Shown here: positions 34,000-41,711 of the stretch, one piece after another | Position numbering within the stretch: the stretch's first letter is position 1 | Layout of the letters: each line of letters opens with the position of its first letter | Origin: Acidobacteria bacterium Mor1 | Lineage (GTDB): Bacteria; Acidobacteriota; Polarisedimenticolia; Polarisedimenticolales; Polarisedimenticolaceae | NCBI GenBank assembly: GCA_001664505.1 | Contig: CP011806.1 | Location: 3,347,384-3,411,383 of the forward strand | DNA length: 64,000 bases | Direction: 5' to 3' | Made by a program: the position numbers and the translations under genes | Notes under the pieces: model-generated | Told to the model about the DNA's origin: nothing | Database searches by the model: none | The model's input: the letters and a program-made list of their open reading frames with translations, nothing else

Positions 34000-35190
34000 A
34001 TGCTGCGCCCCAGAACCTTGCTGTGGATCCTGCTGGCCGTGATTGCCGTCGGCGCCTTGGCCTACGGCTTCATGTTCAAACAGGTCGATGCGGCGGTATC
34101 CCACGCCGAGCGTGGTGATTTCCGCGTAACGATCCGTGAAGAGGGCCGCACCCGGCTCAAGGACCGATTCGTCATCGATGCCCCGGTCCAGGCCGAGACC
34201 CGGCGGATCGAGCTCGAGGTCGGCGACCGGGTCGAAGAGGGGCAGGCTCTCGTCACGCTGGTACCGACCGCTTCGACGCCGTTGGACCCCCGCAGCCGGG
34301 CCGAGGCCCGGGAAAGGGTCTCCGCCGCCGAAGCCTCGCTGACCGCTGCGCGAGAACGTATCGAGGCGGCGCGTGCGGAATCGGACTATGCCGAGGCGCG
34401 GGACCGCCGGATGGAGCGGCTGTTCGGAAGCGGCGAGGTGTCCCGGGAGCAACGAGATCAGGCCGAAGCCGAGCAGCGTCGCACCGCCGCGTCCCTGCGC
34501 TCGGCCGAGTTCTCGGCCAAGGTCGCCGAGCACGAGCTGGCCCAGGCGCGAGCCGCCCTGCGCAGCGTGACCCAGGGAAGCCGCGGCGGCGAGACCATGA
34601 CCCTGAAATCACCGGTAGCCGGCGCCGTCCTGCGGGTGCATCACGAGAGCGCCGGCGTCGTGCGGGCGTCGGAGCCGTTGATCGAGATCGGCGACCCGCT
34701 GGCCCTCGAGGTGGAGGTGGACGTGCTGTCCCACCACGCCGTGCAGATCGGCCAGGGAATGCGGGTCGAGTTCGAGCGCTGGGGCGGAGACCGTCCCCTG
34801 GAAGGTCAGGTGCGGGTGGTCGAACCGGTGGGCTTTACCAAGATCTCCGCGTTGGGGGTCGAGGAACAGCGTGTCTGGGTCATCTCCGACTTCACCGATG
34901 ACGCCGAGGATTGGCGCCGACTGGGGGACGGCTACCGGGTCGAGGCGGTCTTCATCGTCTGGGAAGGGGAGGACATCCTCCAGGTGCCGACCTCGGCGCT
35001 CTTCCGTCAGGGAGACGACTGGGCGGTGTTCGCTGTCGAAGGTGGACGGGCGGAGATCCGCGTCGTCGAGATCGGCCGTCGCAGCGGGCTCGCTACGGAG
35101 ATCGTCTCGGGGCTGGAGCCGGGCGAGACGGTGCTATCGCACCCGACCGATCAGATCGAAGAGGGCGTGCGGATCCGGGAGCGCGACTAA
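34000..35190 (+). CDS. HlyD/MacA-type membrane fusion protein
   Basis: 396 residues; ATG six bases after the permease stop. N-terminal TM anchor about 8-25. Barrel-sandwich halves flank a long alpha-helical hairpin (about 100-190, Ala/Glu/Arg-rich, ERVSAAEASLTAARERIEAARA), followed by beta-barrel (VSHHAVQIGQGMRVEFERWGG) and membrane-proximal domains (GRRSGLATEIVSGLEPGETVLSHPTDQI). It would link the FtsX permease to an outer-membrane channel; no TolC gene is nearby. Its stop overlaps the stop of the convergent gene at 35187. Confidence 0.9.
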   Translation: MLRPRTLLWILLAVIAVGALAYGFMFKQVDAAVSHAERGDFRVTIREEGRTRLKDRFVIDAPVQAETRRIELEVGDRVEEGQALVTLVPTASTPLDPRSRAEARERVSAAEASLTAARERIEAARAESDYAEARDRRMERLFGSGEVSREQRDQAEAEQRRTAASLRSAEFSAKVAEHELAQARAALRSVTQGSRGGETMTLKSPVAGAVLRVHHESAGVVRASEPLIEIGDPLALEVEVDVLSHHAVQIGQGMRVEFERWGGDRPLEGQVRVVEPVGFTKISALGVEEQRVWVISDFTDDAEDWRRLGDGYRVEAVFIVWEGEDILQVPTSALFRQGDDWAVFAVEGGRAEIRVVEIGRRSGLATEIVSGLEPGETVLSHPTDQIEEGVRIRERD

Positions 35191-35699
35191 CCGGCACCGC
35201 TCCATTGTTGGGGTGGCCAACGCAGGAACCCGAACGCTCGCTGATCGGGGTTCAGCGCGGTCCCCACCAGCGGCATGTCAATCCGGCCATCGTAGTCGCC
35301 GGCAGGGATTGCCCGCTGGATTCGGGATTGCCAATCCTCGATGGGCTCGTCTGTTTCGCGCCAACAAGCCAGGTACTCCACCATTCGCTCCAAGGACACA
35401 CAGGCCGAGCTCGCGAAGACGCCGTACTCCCAGCATCGCGGCTCGAGGCCTCGCAACTCCCAGAGCAACGCACCCAGCGTCATCGCCTCGTCGCGCGGCC
35501 GCGGTTTCTCGGCCTCCTGGTCGGTATGCAGGTTGATCTCACTGTCGTCGTGATCAACGCTAACTTCGAAAACCGGGTATTCCAGAACCGGGCCGTCTGT
35601 TTCTGGGCCCTGCTTTTCATGGGTCAACACAACCACGACCCAGCTCTCGTGATGCGGCATCTCAGCAGCCAGGAGTTCAATCACCCTCGGTAGTTTCAC
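35187..35699 (-). CDS. Hypothetical protein
   Basis: 170 residues from a GTG at 35699 with GAGG upstream. No family recognised, no signal peptide and no membrane segment. Acidic, with an opening helix KLPRVIELLAAEMP, a beta-like VVVVLTHEK segment, an acidic EVSVDHDDSEINLHTDQEAE stretch, and the later aromatic motif CWEYGVFASSACVSLERMVEYLACWRE. Composition looks a little less GC-rich than its neighbours. The last bases overlap the stop of the convergent adaptor gene, so the ends are constrained. Coding status is supported by length, a start site and amino-acid composition, not by homology. Confidence 0.5.
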   Translation of the reverse strand: MKLPRVIELLAAEMPHHESWVVVVLTHEKQGPETDGPVLEYPVFEVSVDHDDSEINLHTDQEAEKPRPRDEAMTLGALLWELRGLEPRCWEYGVFASSACVSLERMVEYLACWRETDEPIEDWQSRIQRAIPAGDYDGRIDMPLVGTALNPDQRAFGFLRWPPQQWSGAG

Positions 35700-35812
35700 G
35701 GCATCGCCTCAAGCCCTCCAGCCTCGCAAGCGCGGCCTATCCTGACGAGACTCGCGTCGTCTCCTGTGCAACACTGTAGCGCGTCGTTCGCGGTCGCCAC
35801 CGGAGAGTCACG

Positions 35813-37153
35813 TTGTTCCGAATGCGTTGCCTCGTACTACTTGGACTCGCCCTGCTCGCCTCCTGCGCCGAGCCGCCGGAGACCAACCCGCGGCAGTTGA
35901 TCTTCATCAGCATCGACACCCTGCGGGCCGACCATCTCGGCAGCTACGGCTACCCGCGCGCCACGAGCCCCAACATCGACGCCCTCGCCTCCCGCGGCGC
36001 ACTGTTCGAGAACTTCTTCACCGTGGTTCCCAAGACCGGCCCGTCGATGTCGACCCACTTCACCGGGAAATACATCCAGCATCACGGCGTAACCGAGAAT
36101 CCCAGGGAACTGGCGAGCGCCCAGGAGACCCTGGCCGAACTGCTGCCCGGCCGCTTCCGCACCGGGGCCTTCGTGGCCAACCCGGTGCTACAGGCCTCAC
36201 GGGGTTACGACGCGGGGTTCGACGACTTTGAACTGGTGGAGAGCACGCCCGACGTCACCGACTCAGCCCTGGCCTGGCTCGAGAAGCGGCAGGATCGCTC
36301 GTTCTTTCTGTGGCTCCACTACCTGGATCCCCACGGCCGCTACGAGCCTCCGGCGGAGCTGGCCGAGACCTTCGTCGGCGATGACTGGTACGACCCGTCG
36401 AAGCGTGTCGCCCTGAACTACGAACCGGAGTTCGAGAACGAGAACTACGTGCTCGGCGCCGTGCCCCGCTACCAGCGGCTGGGCGATCGCGACGAGGTCG
36501 ACTACTACATCGCCCAGTACGACGCCGAGATCCTCTGGATCGATCGCCAGATCGGCCGACTGATGAACTACCTGAAAGAGAGCGGTCTCGATCGACGGGT
36601 CACCCTCGTGCTGACCTCGGACCACGGTGAGAGCCTCGGCGAACACGACTACTACTTCGAGCACGGCATGCTGGTCAACGAGGGCTCGGTGCACATCCCG
36701 ATGATCGTGGCCGGGCCGGGTATCGAGCCCCGGCGCATCGCCGGGTTGGCGCAGAGCACCGACACCCTGCCGACGATCCTGACCCTCTTGCAGGAACTAC
36801 CGCCGGAGGAGATCGACGGTATCGACCTGACGCCGCTGATCGACGGCAAGACCGAAACCGGCCGGGAGTTCGTCTACTCCTGCACTCCCTACCCCGAGTA
36901 CGAGAGCTTCTACGAGATGTACCGCACGGCCGAGGGCAAGCTGGTCCGGGCCGGCGACGACACCATGCGCTACTTCGACCTTGGCACCGACCCCGGGGAA
37001 CTGGACGACCGGCTCGCCGACCTCGACGGCGAGCAGCTGGTCGCCTGGGCCACGGCGCTCTCGGCGTTCGGCATGCGCGACGGCGGCGCCGACATTCCCG
37101 AGATGTCCGACGAGGTTACCGAGCGGCTGCGCTCTCTCGGCTACCTGGACTGA
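35813..37153 (+). CDS. Sulfatase/alkaline-phosphatase superfamily lipoprotein
   Basis: 446 residues from a TTG at 35813 with GGAGAG upstream; an ATG at 35822 is the alternative. Lipobox LLASC at the end of the signal peptide. The superfamily core is clear: FISIDTLRADHLGSYGY (metal Asp), TSPNIDALASRGALFEN, the nucleophile loop VVPKTGPSMSTHFTGK, and LTSDHGESLGEHD (metal Asp/His). At the formylglycine position of the C-x-P-x-R sulfatase motif stands Thr (T-G-P-S-M), so this is not a formylglycine-dependent sulfatase; a Thr nucleophile as in phosphodiesterases and phosphonate hydrolases is more likely. Anchored to the periplasmic face, substrate unknown. Confidence 0.85.
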   Translation: MFRMRCLVLLGLALLASCAEPPETNPRQLIFISIDTLRADHLGSYGYPRATSPNIDALASRGALFENFFTVVPKTGPSMSTHFTGKYIQHHGVTENPRELASAQETLAELLPGRFRTGAFVANPVLQASRGYDAGFDDFELVESTPDVTDSALAWLEKRQDRSFFLWLHYLDPHGRYEPPAELAETFVGDDWYDPSKRVALNYEPEFENENYVLGAVPRYQRLGDRDEVDYYIAQYDAEILWIDRQIGRLMNYLKESGLDRRVTLVLTSDHGESLGEHDYYFEHGMLVNEGSVHIPMIVAGPGIEPRRIAGLAQSTDTLPTILTLLQELPPEEIDGIDLTPLIDGKTETGREFVYSCTPYPEYESFYEMYRTAEGKLVRAGDDTMRYFDLGTDPGELDDRLADLDGEQLVAWATALSAFGMRDGGADIPEMSDEVTERLRSLGYLD

Positions 37154-37171
37154 GCGCCGCCGCTCGGCGAT

Positions 37172-38167
37172 TCATGCGCGCTCCTGGCAGAGCGCCGGCA
37201 CCTGGGAGCATTGCTCTCCAGGCTCGGGTTCATCGGCAGTTTCGCGGGTCGACGGCTTCGCCTCAACGGCCTTCGGCTTGCGCTTCATCTGCAGCAGCAC
37301 CACCGCGCCGAGAATGAACGCCGCGGCGATCCACTCGTTGACGCCCAGCCGTTCACCGGCAAAGGCCCAGCCGAGAAACACCGCCACCACCGGGTTGACG
37401 AAGGCGTAGGTCGAAACCGCCGACGCGGTGGAGACCCGCATCAGCCAGACGTAGCAGCCGAGGGCCAGGATCGAGCCGAAGGTCACGAGGTACACGAAGG
37501 CGATCCAGGAGCGGGTCGAGATCGCCGCCACGTCGAAGCCTCGCCACTCGTGGACCAGCGTGCCCCACAGCAGGAGAATCACGCCGCCGGAGATCATCTG
37601 CATGCCCGCCATGGCGAGGGACGACGGATGGTCAACCCGCCGGGACAGGAGCGATCCCACCGACCAGCTGAGCGAGGCGAGCACCAGCATCACGATGCCG
37701 CGCATGGCCGCGCTGTCGCCGCCGGGCGAGGCAAGCAGCACCACCCCCAACATGCCCAGCACCAGTCCGGCGACGGCTGTGGCGGTCAACTTGCGTCCGC
37801 CGAAGACCGTGGCGTCGAGGCCGACCATCCAGATCGGAACCGTGGCCACGATCACCGAGGCGAGGCCTGAAGGGACCCACTGTTCGGCCCAGGTCACCAC
37901 GCCGTTGCCGCCGGCCATCATCAGGCCGCCGACCACGACCGCCCAGGCCCAGGGACGCCAGCCCGAACCGGCGACGCCGCGCAGGCGCATCCAGCCGTAC
38001 AGCGCCAGACCGGCAAACAGGAAGCGGAAGCCGGCCATCAGAAACGGCGGCACCGTCTCGATGGCGATCAGGATCGCCAGGTAGGTGGAGCCCCAGACGA
38101 CGTAGATCGCGGCGAAGGCGACGATCAGGGCCAGGCGGGACGGGCTGGAGGTCGTGGCAGGTGTCAT
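37172..38167 (-). CDS. EamA/DMT family transporter
   Basis: 331 residues with AGAGGAGA upstream of the ATG. Ten hydrophobic helices in two EamA halves; the first opens AAIYVVWGSTYLAI and the second has FVNPVVAVFLGWAFAGERLG, the typical PVxAxxxG-x-x-x-xGE end-of-repeat motif. YedA/RhaT-like drug/metabolite exporters move amino acids, nucleosides or amines outward. A hydrophilic tail of about 40 residues follows helix 10. Divergent from the MocR-type regulator, whose targets commonly include such transporters, with a clear inverted repeat between them. Confidence 0.92.
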   Translation of the reverse strand: MTPATTSSPSRLALIVAFAAIYVVWGSTYLAILIAIETVPPFLMAGFRFLFAGLALYGWMRLRGVAGSGWRPWAWAVVVGGLMMAGGNGVVTWAEQWVPSGLASVIVATVPIWMVGLDATVFGGRKLTATAVAGLVLGMLGVVLLASPGGDSAAMRGIVMLVLASLSWSVGSLLSRRVDHPSSLAMAGMQMISGGVILLLWGTLVHEWRGFDVAAISTRSWIAFVYLVTFGSILALGCYVWLMRVSTASAVSTYAFVNPVVAVFLGWAFAGERLGVNEWIAAAFILGAVVLLQMKRKPKAVEAKPSTRETADEPEPGEQCSQVPALCQERA

Positions 38168-38249
38168 GGCGGGTCTCCTCTGGGGTTCCCCTTAAATAGA
38201 CGACCTGGACGGCCTCCCGAACAGATGCAGGGATCGCCAATTGATACCA

Positions 38250-38277
38250 GTACAGTTACCACGCCTCAGAACTGTAC
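38250..38277. promoter_or_regulatory. Inverted repeat in the EamA/MocR control region
   Basis: GTACAGTT (38250-38257) and AACTGTAC (38270-38277) are perfect 8 bp arms 20 bp apart, about two helical turns, in the 182 bp between the divergent genes. Next to it TGTACCGTACA (38273-38283) repeats the same half-site. GntR/MocR regulators often bind GTAC-containing half-sites, so this is the likely operator. Confidence 0.5.
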
Positions 38278-38349
38278 CGTACATTCACCCCAGACAGTCG
38301 AGGACCGCCCGGATCGGCCGGGTGGCCGGTCTGATGGAGGTGCCCCCAG

Positions 38350-39798
38350 ATGCCAGCCGTCCCCATCGCAGGAACCCCCGAACAGCCGCTTTATCGCCGG
38401 GTTGCCGACCGGGTCGCCGGCCTGATCGACGCCGGAACCCTGCGCGCGGGTGACCGGGTGCCCTCGGTCCGCCGGCTCAGCCGCCAGCTCGAGGTCAGCG
38501 TCAGCACGGTGGTCGAGGCCTACCGCCTGCTGGAAGACCGGGGCATGGTCGAGGCCCGGCCCCAGTCCGGCTTCTATGTGCGCCCCGCCGCCTTGCGGGA
38601 CGCCCTGGAGCCCCGGCGATCGAGCACCCAGGCCACCGCCACCGTCCCCGAGATCGACGACTTCGCCACACGGGTAATGAAGGAGGTCACCGAACACTGG
38701 GAGGGAGTGTCCTTCGGCTCGGCGACTCCCAACGCGACCTTCCTACCGGTGACCAAACTCAACCGCTTGATGTCCCGGGTGGTGCGGCTGCGACCCGACA
38801 CCAGTGCCTCTTACGACACCCTGGCCGGCTACGCCAAACTGCGCACGCTGATCGCCCGGCGTTCCCTCGATGCCGGCTGCGCCCTGGAACCCGACGACGT
38901 GATCACCACCGCCGGTGCGCAGCAGGCGCTGGCGGTATGCCTGCGAGCGGTCACCAAACCGGGCGACCTGGTGGCGATCGAAACGCCGACCTACCACGGG
39001 CTGCTCGAAGTCCTGCAGGCGCTGCACCTCAACGCCCTGGAAATCGCCACCGATCCCCGGGAAGGCATCTGCCTGGTCGAACTGGAAAAGGCGCTGGACA
39101 AGCGCAAGGTCGCCGCGGTGGCTTTGATTCCCAGCTACCACAACCCACTGGGCCACTGCATGAGCGACGACGATCGCAGCCAACTGGTCAAGATGATCAC
39201 CGAGCGCAAGATCCCGCTGATCGAGGACGACGTCTACGGCGAGCTACCTCACGAAGGACGGCGCCCCCGGGCCTGTAAGGCGTTCGACGAGGAGGGCTAC
39301 GTGATGCTCTGTTCGTCGTTCAGCAAGACCATCGCGCCGGGCTACCGTGTCGGTTGGGCGGTGCCCGGCCGGTTCCGCGAGGCGGTGGAGCGGCAGAAGT
39401 TCCGGCTGTCGATCTCGGTGGCCACGCCGACCCAGATGGCGATCGCCGAGTTCCTGGCCGACGGCGGCTTCGACCGCCACATCCGCCGGTTGCGCCGCAA
39501 CTACCGGGACCTGTCCTACCGCTATGCCTACACGATCCTCGACGCATTCCCCAAGGGCACCCGGGTCAGCCGCCCCAGCGGCGGCCACGTGCTCTGGGTC
39601 GAGATGCCGGAACAGATCGACTCGACCCGGCTGTACGACGAGGCCAGCAACGAGAAGATCCGCTTCGTTCCCGGGCCGCTGTTCTCGGCGACCGATCGCT
39701 ACCGCAACTTCCTGCGGATCAACACCGCCAAGCCCTTTTCCGACGAGATCGAGCGGGCGCTCCAGACCCTGGGCAAGCTGGCGAGCAAACACCGCTAA
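38350..39798 (+). CDS. MocR-type GntR/aminotransferase regulator
   Basis: 482 residues; ATG with GGAGG nine bases upstream. N-terminal GntR winged helix (ADRVAGLIDAGTLRAGDRVPSVRRLSRQ, STVVEAYRLLEDRGMVEARPQSGFYV), a linker, and a fold-type-I aminotransferase domain: TTAGAQQAL, SYHNPLG, IEDDVYGEL, and the PLP lysine K326 in SSFSKTIAPGYRVGW. MocR regulators use bound PLP or its amino-acid adduct as the signal, controlling vitamin B6, GABA, taurine or transport genes. Next to an EamA transporter, control of amino-acid or amine efflux is the best guess. Confidence 0.93.
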   Translation: MPAVPIAGTPEQPLYRRVADRVAGLIDAGTLRAGDRVPSVRRLSRQLEVSVSTVVEAYRLLEDRGMVEARPQSGFYVRPAALRDALEPRRSSTQATATVPEIDDFATRVMKEVTEHWEGVSFGSATPNATFLPVTKLNRLMSRVVRLRPDTSASYDTLAGYAKLRTLIARRSLDAGCALEPDDVITTAGAQQALAVCLRAVTKPGDLVAIETPTYHGLLEVLQALHLNALEIATDPREGICLVELEKALDKRKVAAVALIPSYHNPLGHCMSDDDRSQLVKMITERKIPLIEDDVYGELPHEGRRPRACKAFDEEGYVMLCSSFSKTIAPGYRVGWAVPGRFREAVERQKFRLSISVATPTQMAIAEFLADGGFDRHIRRLRRNYRDLSYRYAYTILDAFPKGTRVSRPSGGHVLWVEMPEQIDSTRLYDEASNEKIRFVPGPLFSATDRYRNFLRINTAKPFSDEIERALQTLGKLASKHR

Positions 39799-39842
39799 GG
39801 GCGCTGGCCTGCCTGCACCCTCGCGGTCCATAATCGGCGACC

Positions 39843-41702
39843 GTGACCCTCGACACTCAAGGCCGCCGCATCCTGTTCGCGATCTTCATCTTCGCGACGC
39901 TGACCCGTGGACTCTACCTGTGGTGGTTCCTCCAGGGGGATCCCCTGGCCGGCTACCCGATTCACGATGCCGAGCTCTACGATCGCTGGGCCCGCGCCTG
40001 GGCCGAGGGGCAGAACAGGGTCGACGGCCCGTTCTATCAGGCACCGCTGTATCCGTTCCTGCTCAGCCTGGTCTACCGGCTGTTCGACGCTCCGTGGGTC
40101 CCGGTGTACCTGCTGCAGAGTCTGGCCGGGCTGGGATCGCTGTGGCTGGTGTTCCGGGTCGCCCTGCGGGCCTTCGGCCAGACGCCGGCGCTGTGCGCCG
40201 CCGGCCTCGCCGCGTTCTACGGCGTGTGGCCGTTCTACGAGACCAAGTTGCTCCCCGCGGCGCTCGCTTCGCTTGCCACCCTTTGGATCGTCGACCGGCT
40301 ACAGGTCGCCGTCACCACGGCAAGCGACGGACCCCGCTTCATGCGCTGGTCGATCGCCGGTGCCTCGATCGGTATCGCCGCGCTACTCCGTCCCAACCTG
40401 CTGTTGATCGCCCTGTTGACCGCCGCCTGGATCGTAATGGCCGGGCTGCGCGGCAGAGGGCCCGGAATCCGCGCCTTGCTCCCGCTGCTGGCTGCCTGTG
40501 GACTGGTGATCCTGCCGGTGACCTTGCGCAACATGAGCCATGGCGATCCGGTGCTGATCTCGAGCAACGGCGGCGTGACCTTCTACCAGGGAAACCACGC
40601 CGAAGCTCAGGGAGTGTTCACCGCGGTGCCGGAAACCAGCGGCTCGATCGTCAGTCAAGAGGAGGAGACCCGCGCCCTGGCAGAGCGGGACAGCGGCTTC
40701 CAACCGACGGCGGGCAACATCGGGATGAAGGCCTCGGCAGTCAGCCGCTACTGGTTCGGCCGCGCCATCGAGGAGATCCGCTCCGACCCTGCCGATTGGC
40801 TGGCCCTCGAGGGCAACAAGCTGTGGCTGTCCTTCGACAACTACGAACACGCGCTGGAGTACAACCCCCAGCTCGACCCCAATCCGCTGCGCTGGCTGTT
40901 GGTCCTGCCCTTCTGGATGGTGCTGGCCCTGGCGGTGCTGCGGCTCGGTTCCCCCCACCGTCTCGAGGACGCCGAGGTTCCGCTGTGGATCGCCATCGTC
41001 GCAGTCTTTGCCACGTTGCTCCTGTTCTTCGCCGTCGGCCGCTACAGGCTGCCTGCGATGGGTCCGCTGCTCGCCGTCGCCGGTTTCGGCCTGTGCGGTG
41101 TGCTGTTCATGGCCGGCGAAGTACGGCGCAACGGCCTCGGCGTGTTGCGCCCTCAACACCTCGGCCTGGGCGCCGTGGTGCTGCTGGCGGCGACGATCTC
41201 CTACAGCCGTTTGCCGGTGATGGAGTCGATCTACCTGCGGGGTGAGGCGATGGGGCACGCGGACATCGGCGCTGCCTGGATCGGCCAGGGCAAGAGCGGC
41301 AAGGCGATCGCCGCCTACCGCCGCTCGCTGGAGCTGGACGGCGGGTATCCCTACAGCCACCTGGATCTGGCCCTGGCGCTGAAGCAATCCGGCGATCTGG
41401 AATCGGCCGAGAAGTCGATGCGCAAGGCGATCGAGCTGGCGCCGAAACTGATCGAGGCCCACCAGGAGCTGGGCACGTTGCTCTACGAGCAGGAGCGCTT
41501 CGACGAGAGCGCCGACGTGTTCCGCGAGGCCATCCGCCAGGGCGCCGTCGATCCCGCCATCTGGAACAACTACCTGCGGGCGGCGCTCAACAGCCGACGG
41601 GTACGGGACGCCATGCGCACCGTCGACGAGATGTCCCGCCGGGGTATCCCCCTCAACCCGACCCTGGCCGACGCCATCCGCCGAATGCGCGGCGGGCGGT
41701 GA
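39843..41702 (+). CDS. GT39-like membrane glycosyltransferase with C-terminal TPRs
   Basis: 619 residues from a GTG at 39843. About ten or eleven hydrophobic segments from residue 10 to 460, with the acidic loop PIHDAELYDRWARAWAEGQ after TM1, typical of dolichyl-/undecaprenyl-phosphate-sugar-dependent glycosyltransferases (ArnT/PMT, GT39 or GT83-like). A C-terminal TPR domain about 470-610 (IGQGKSGKAIAAYRRSLELDGGYPYSHLDLALALKQSGDLESAEKSMRKAIELAP) faces the soluble side. TPR-tailed enzymes of this shape occur in acidobacterial and myxobacterial genomes. Acceptor and sugar unknown. Confidence 0.85.
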   Translation: MTLDTQGRRILFAIFIFATLTRGLYLWWFLQGDPLAGYPIHDAELYDRWARAWAEGQNRVDGPFYQAPLYPFLLSLVYRLFDAPWVPVYLLQSLAGLGSLWLVFRVALRAFGQTPALCAAGLAAFYGVWPFYETKLLPAALASLATLWIVDRLQVAVTTASDGPRFMRWSIAGASIGIAALLRPNLLLIALLTAAWIVMAGLRGRGPGIRALLPLLAACGLVILPVTLRNMSHGDPVLISSNGGVTFYQGNHAEAQGVFTAVPETSGSIVSQEEETRALAERDSGFQPTAGNIGMKASAVSRYWFGRAIEEIRSDPADWLALEGNKLWLSFDNYEHALEYNPQLDPNPLRWLLVLPFWMVLALAVLRLGSPHRLEDAEVPLWIAIVAVFATLLLFFAVGRYRLPAMGPLLAVAGFGLCGVLFMAGEVRRNGLGVLRPQHLGLGAVVLLAATISYSRLPVMESIYLRGEAMGHADIGAAWIGQGKSGKAIAAYRRSLELDGGYPYSHLDLALALKQSGDLESAEKSMRKAIELAPKLIEAHQELGTLLYEQERFDESADVFREAIRQGAVDPAIWNNYLRAALNSRRVRDAMRTVDEMSRRGIPLNPTLADAIRRMRGGR

Positions 41703-41711
41703 GCGACGCGC

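Noticed and set aside
39347..41245. A 632-codon frame across the MocR and glycosyltransferase genes
   Set aside because: Both real genes are continuous in their own frames with catalytic motifs; this frame is a shadow.
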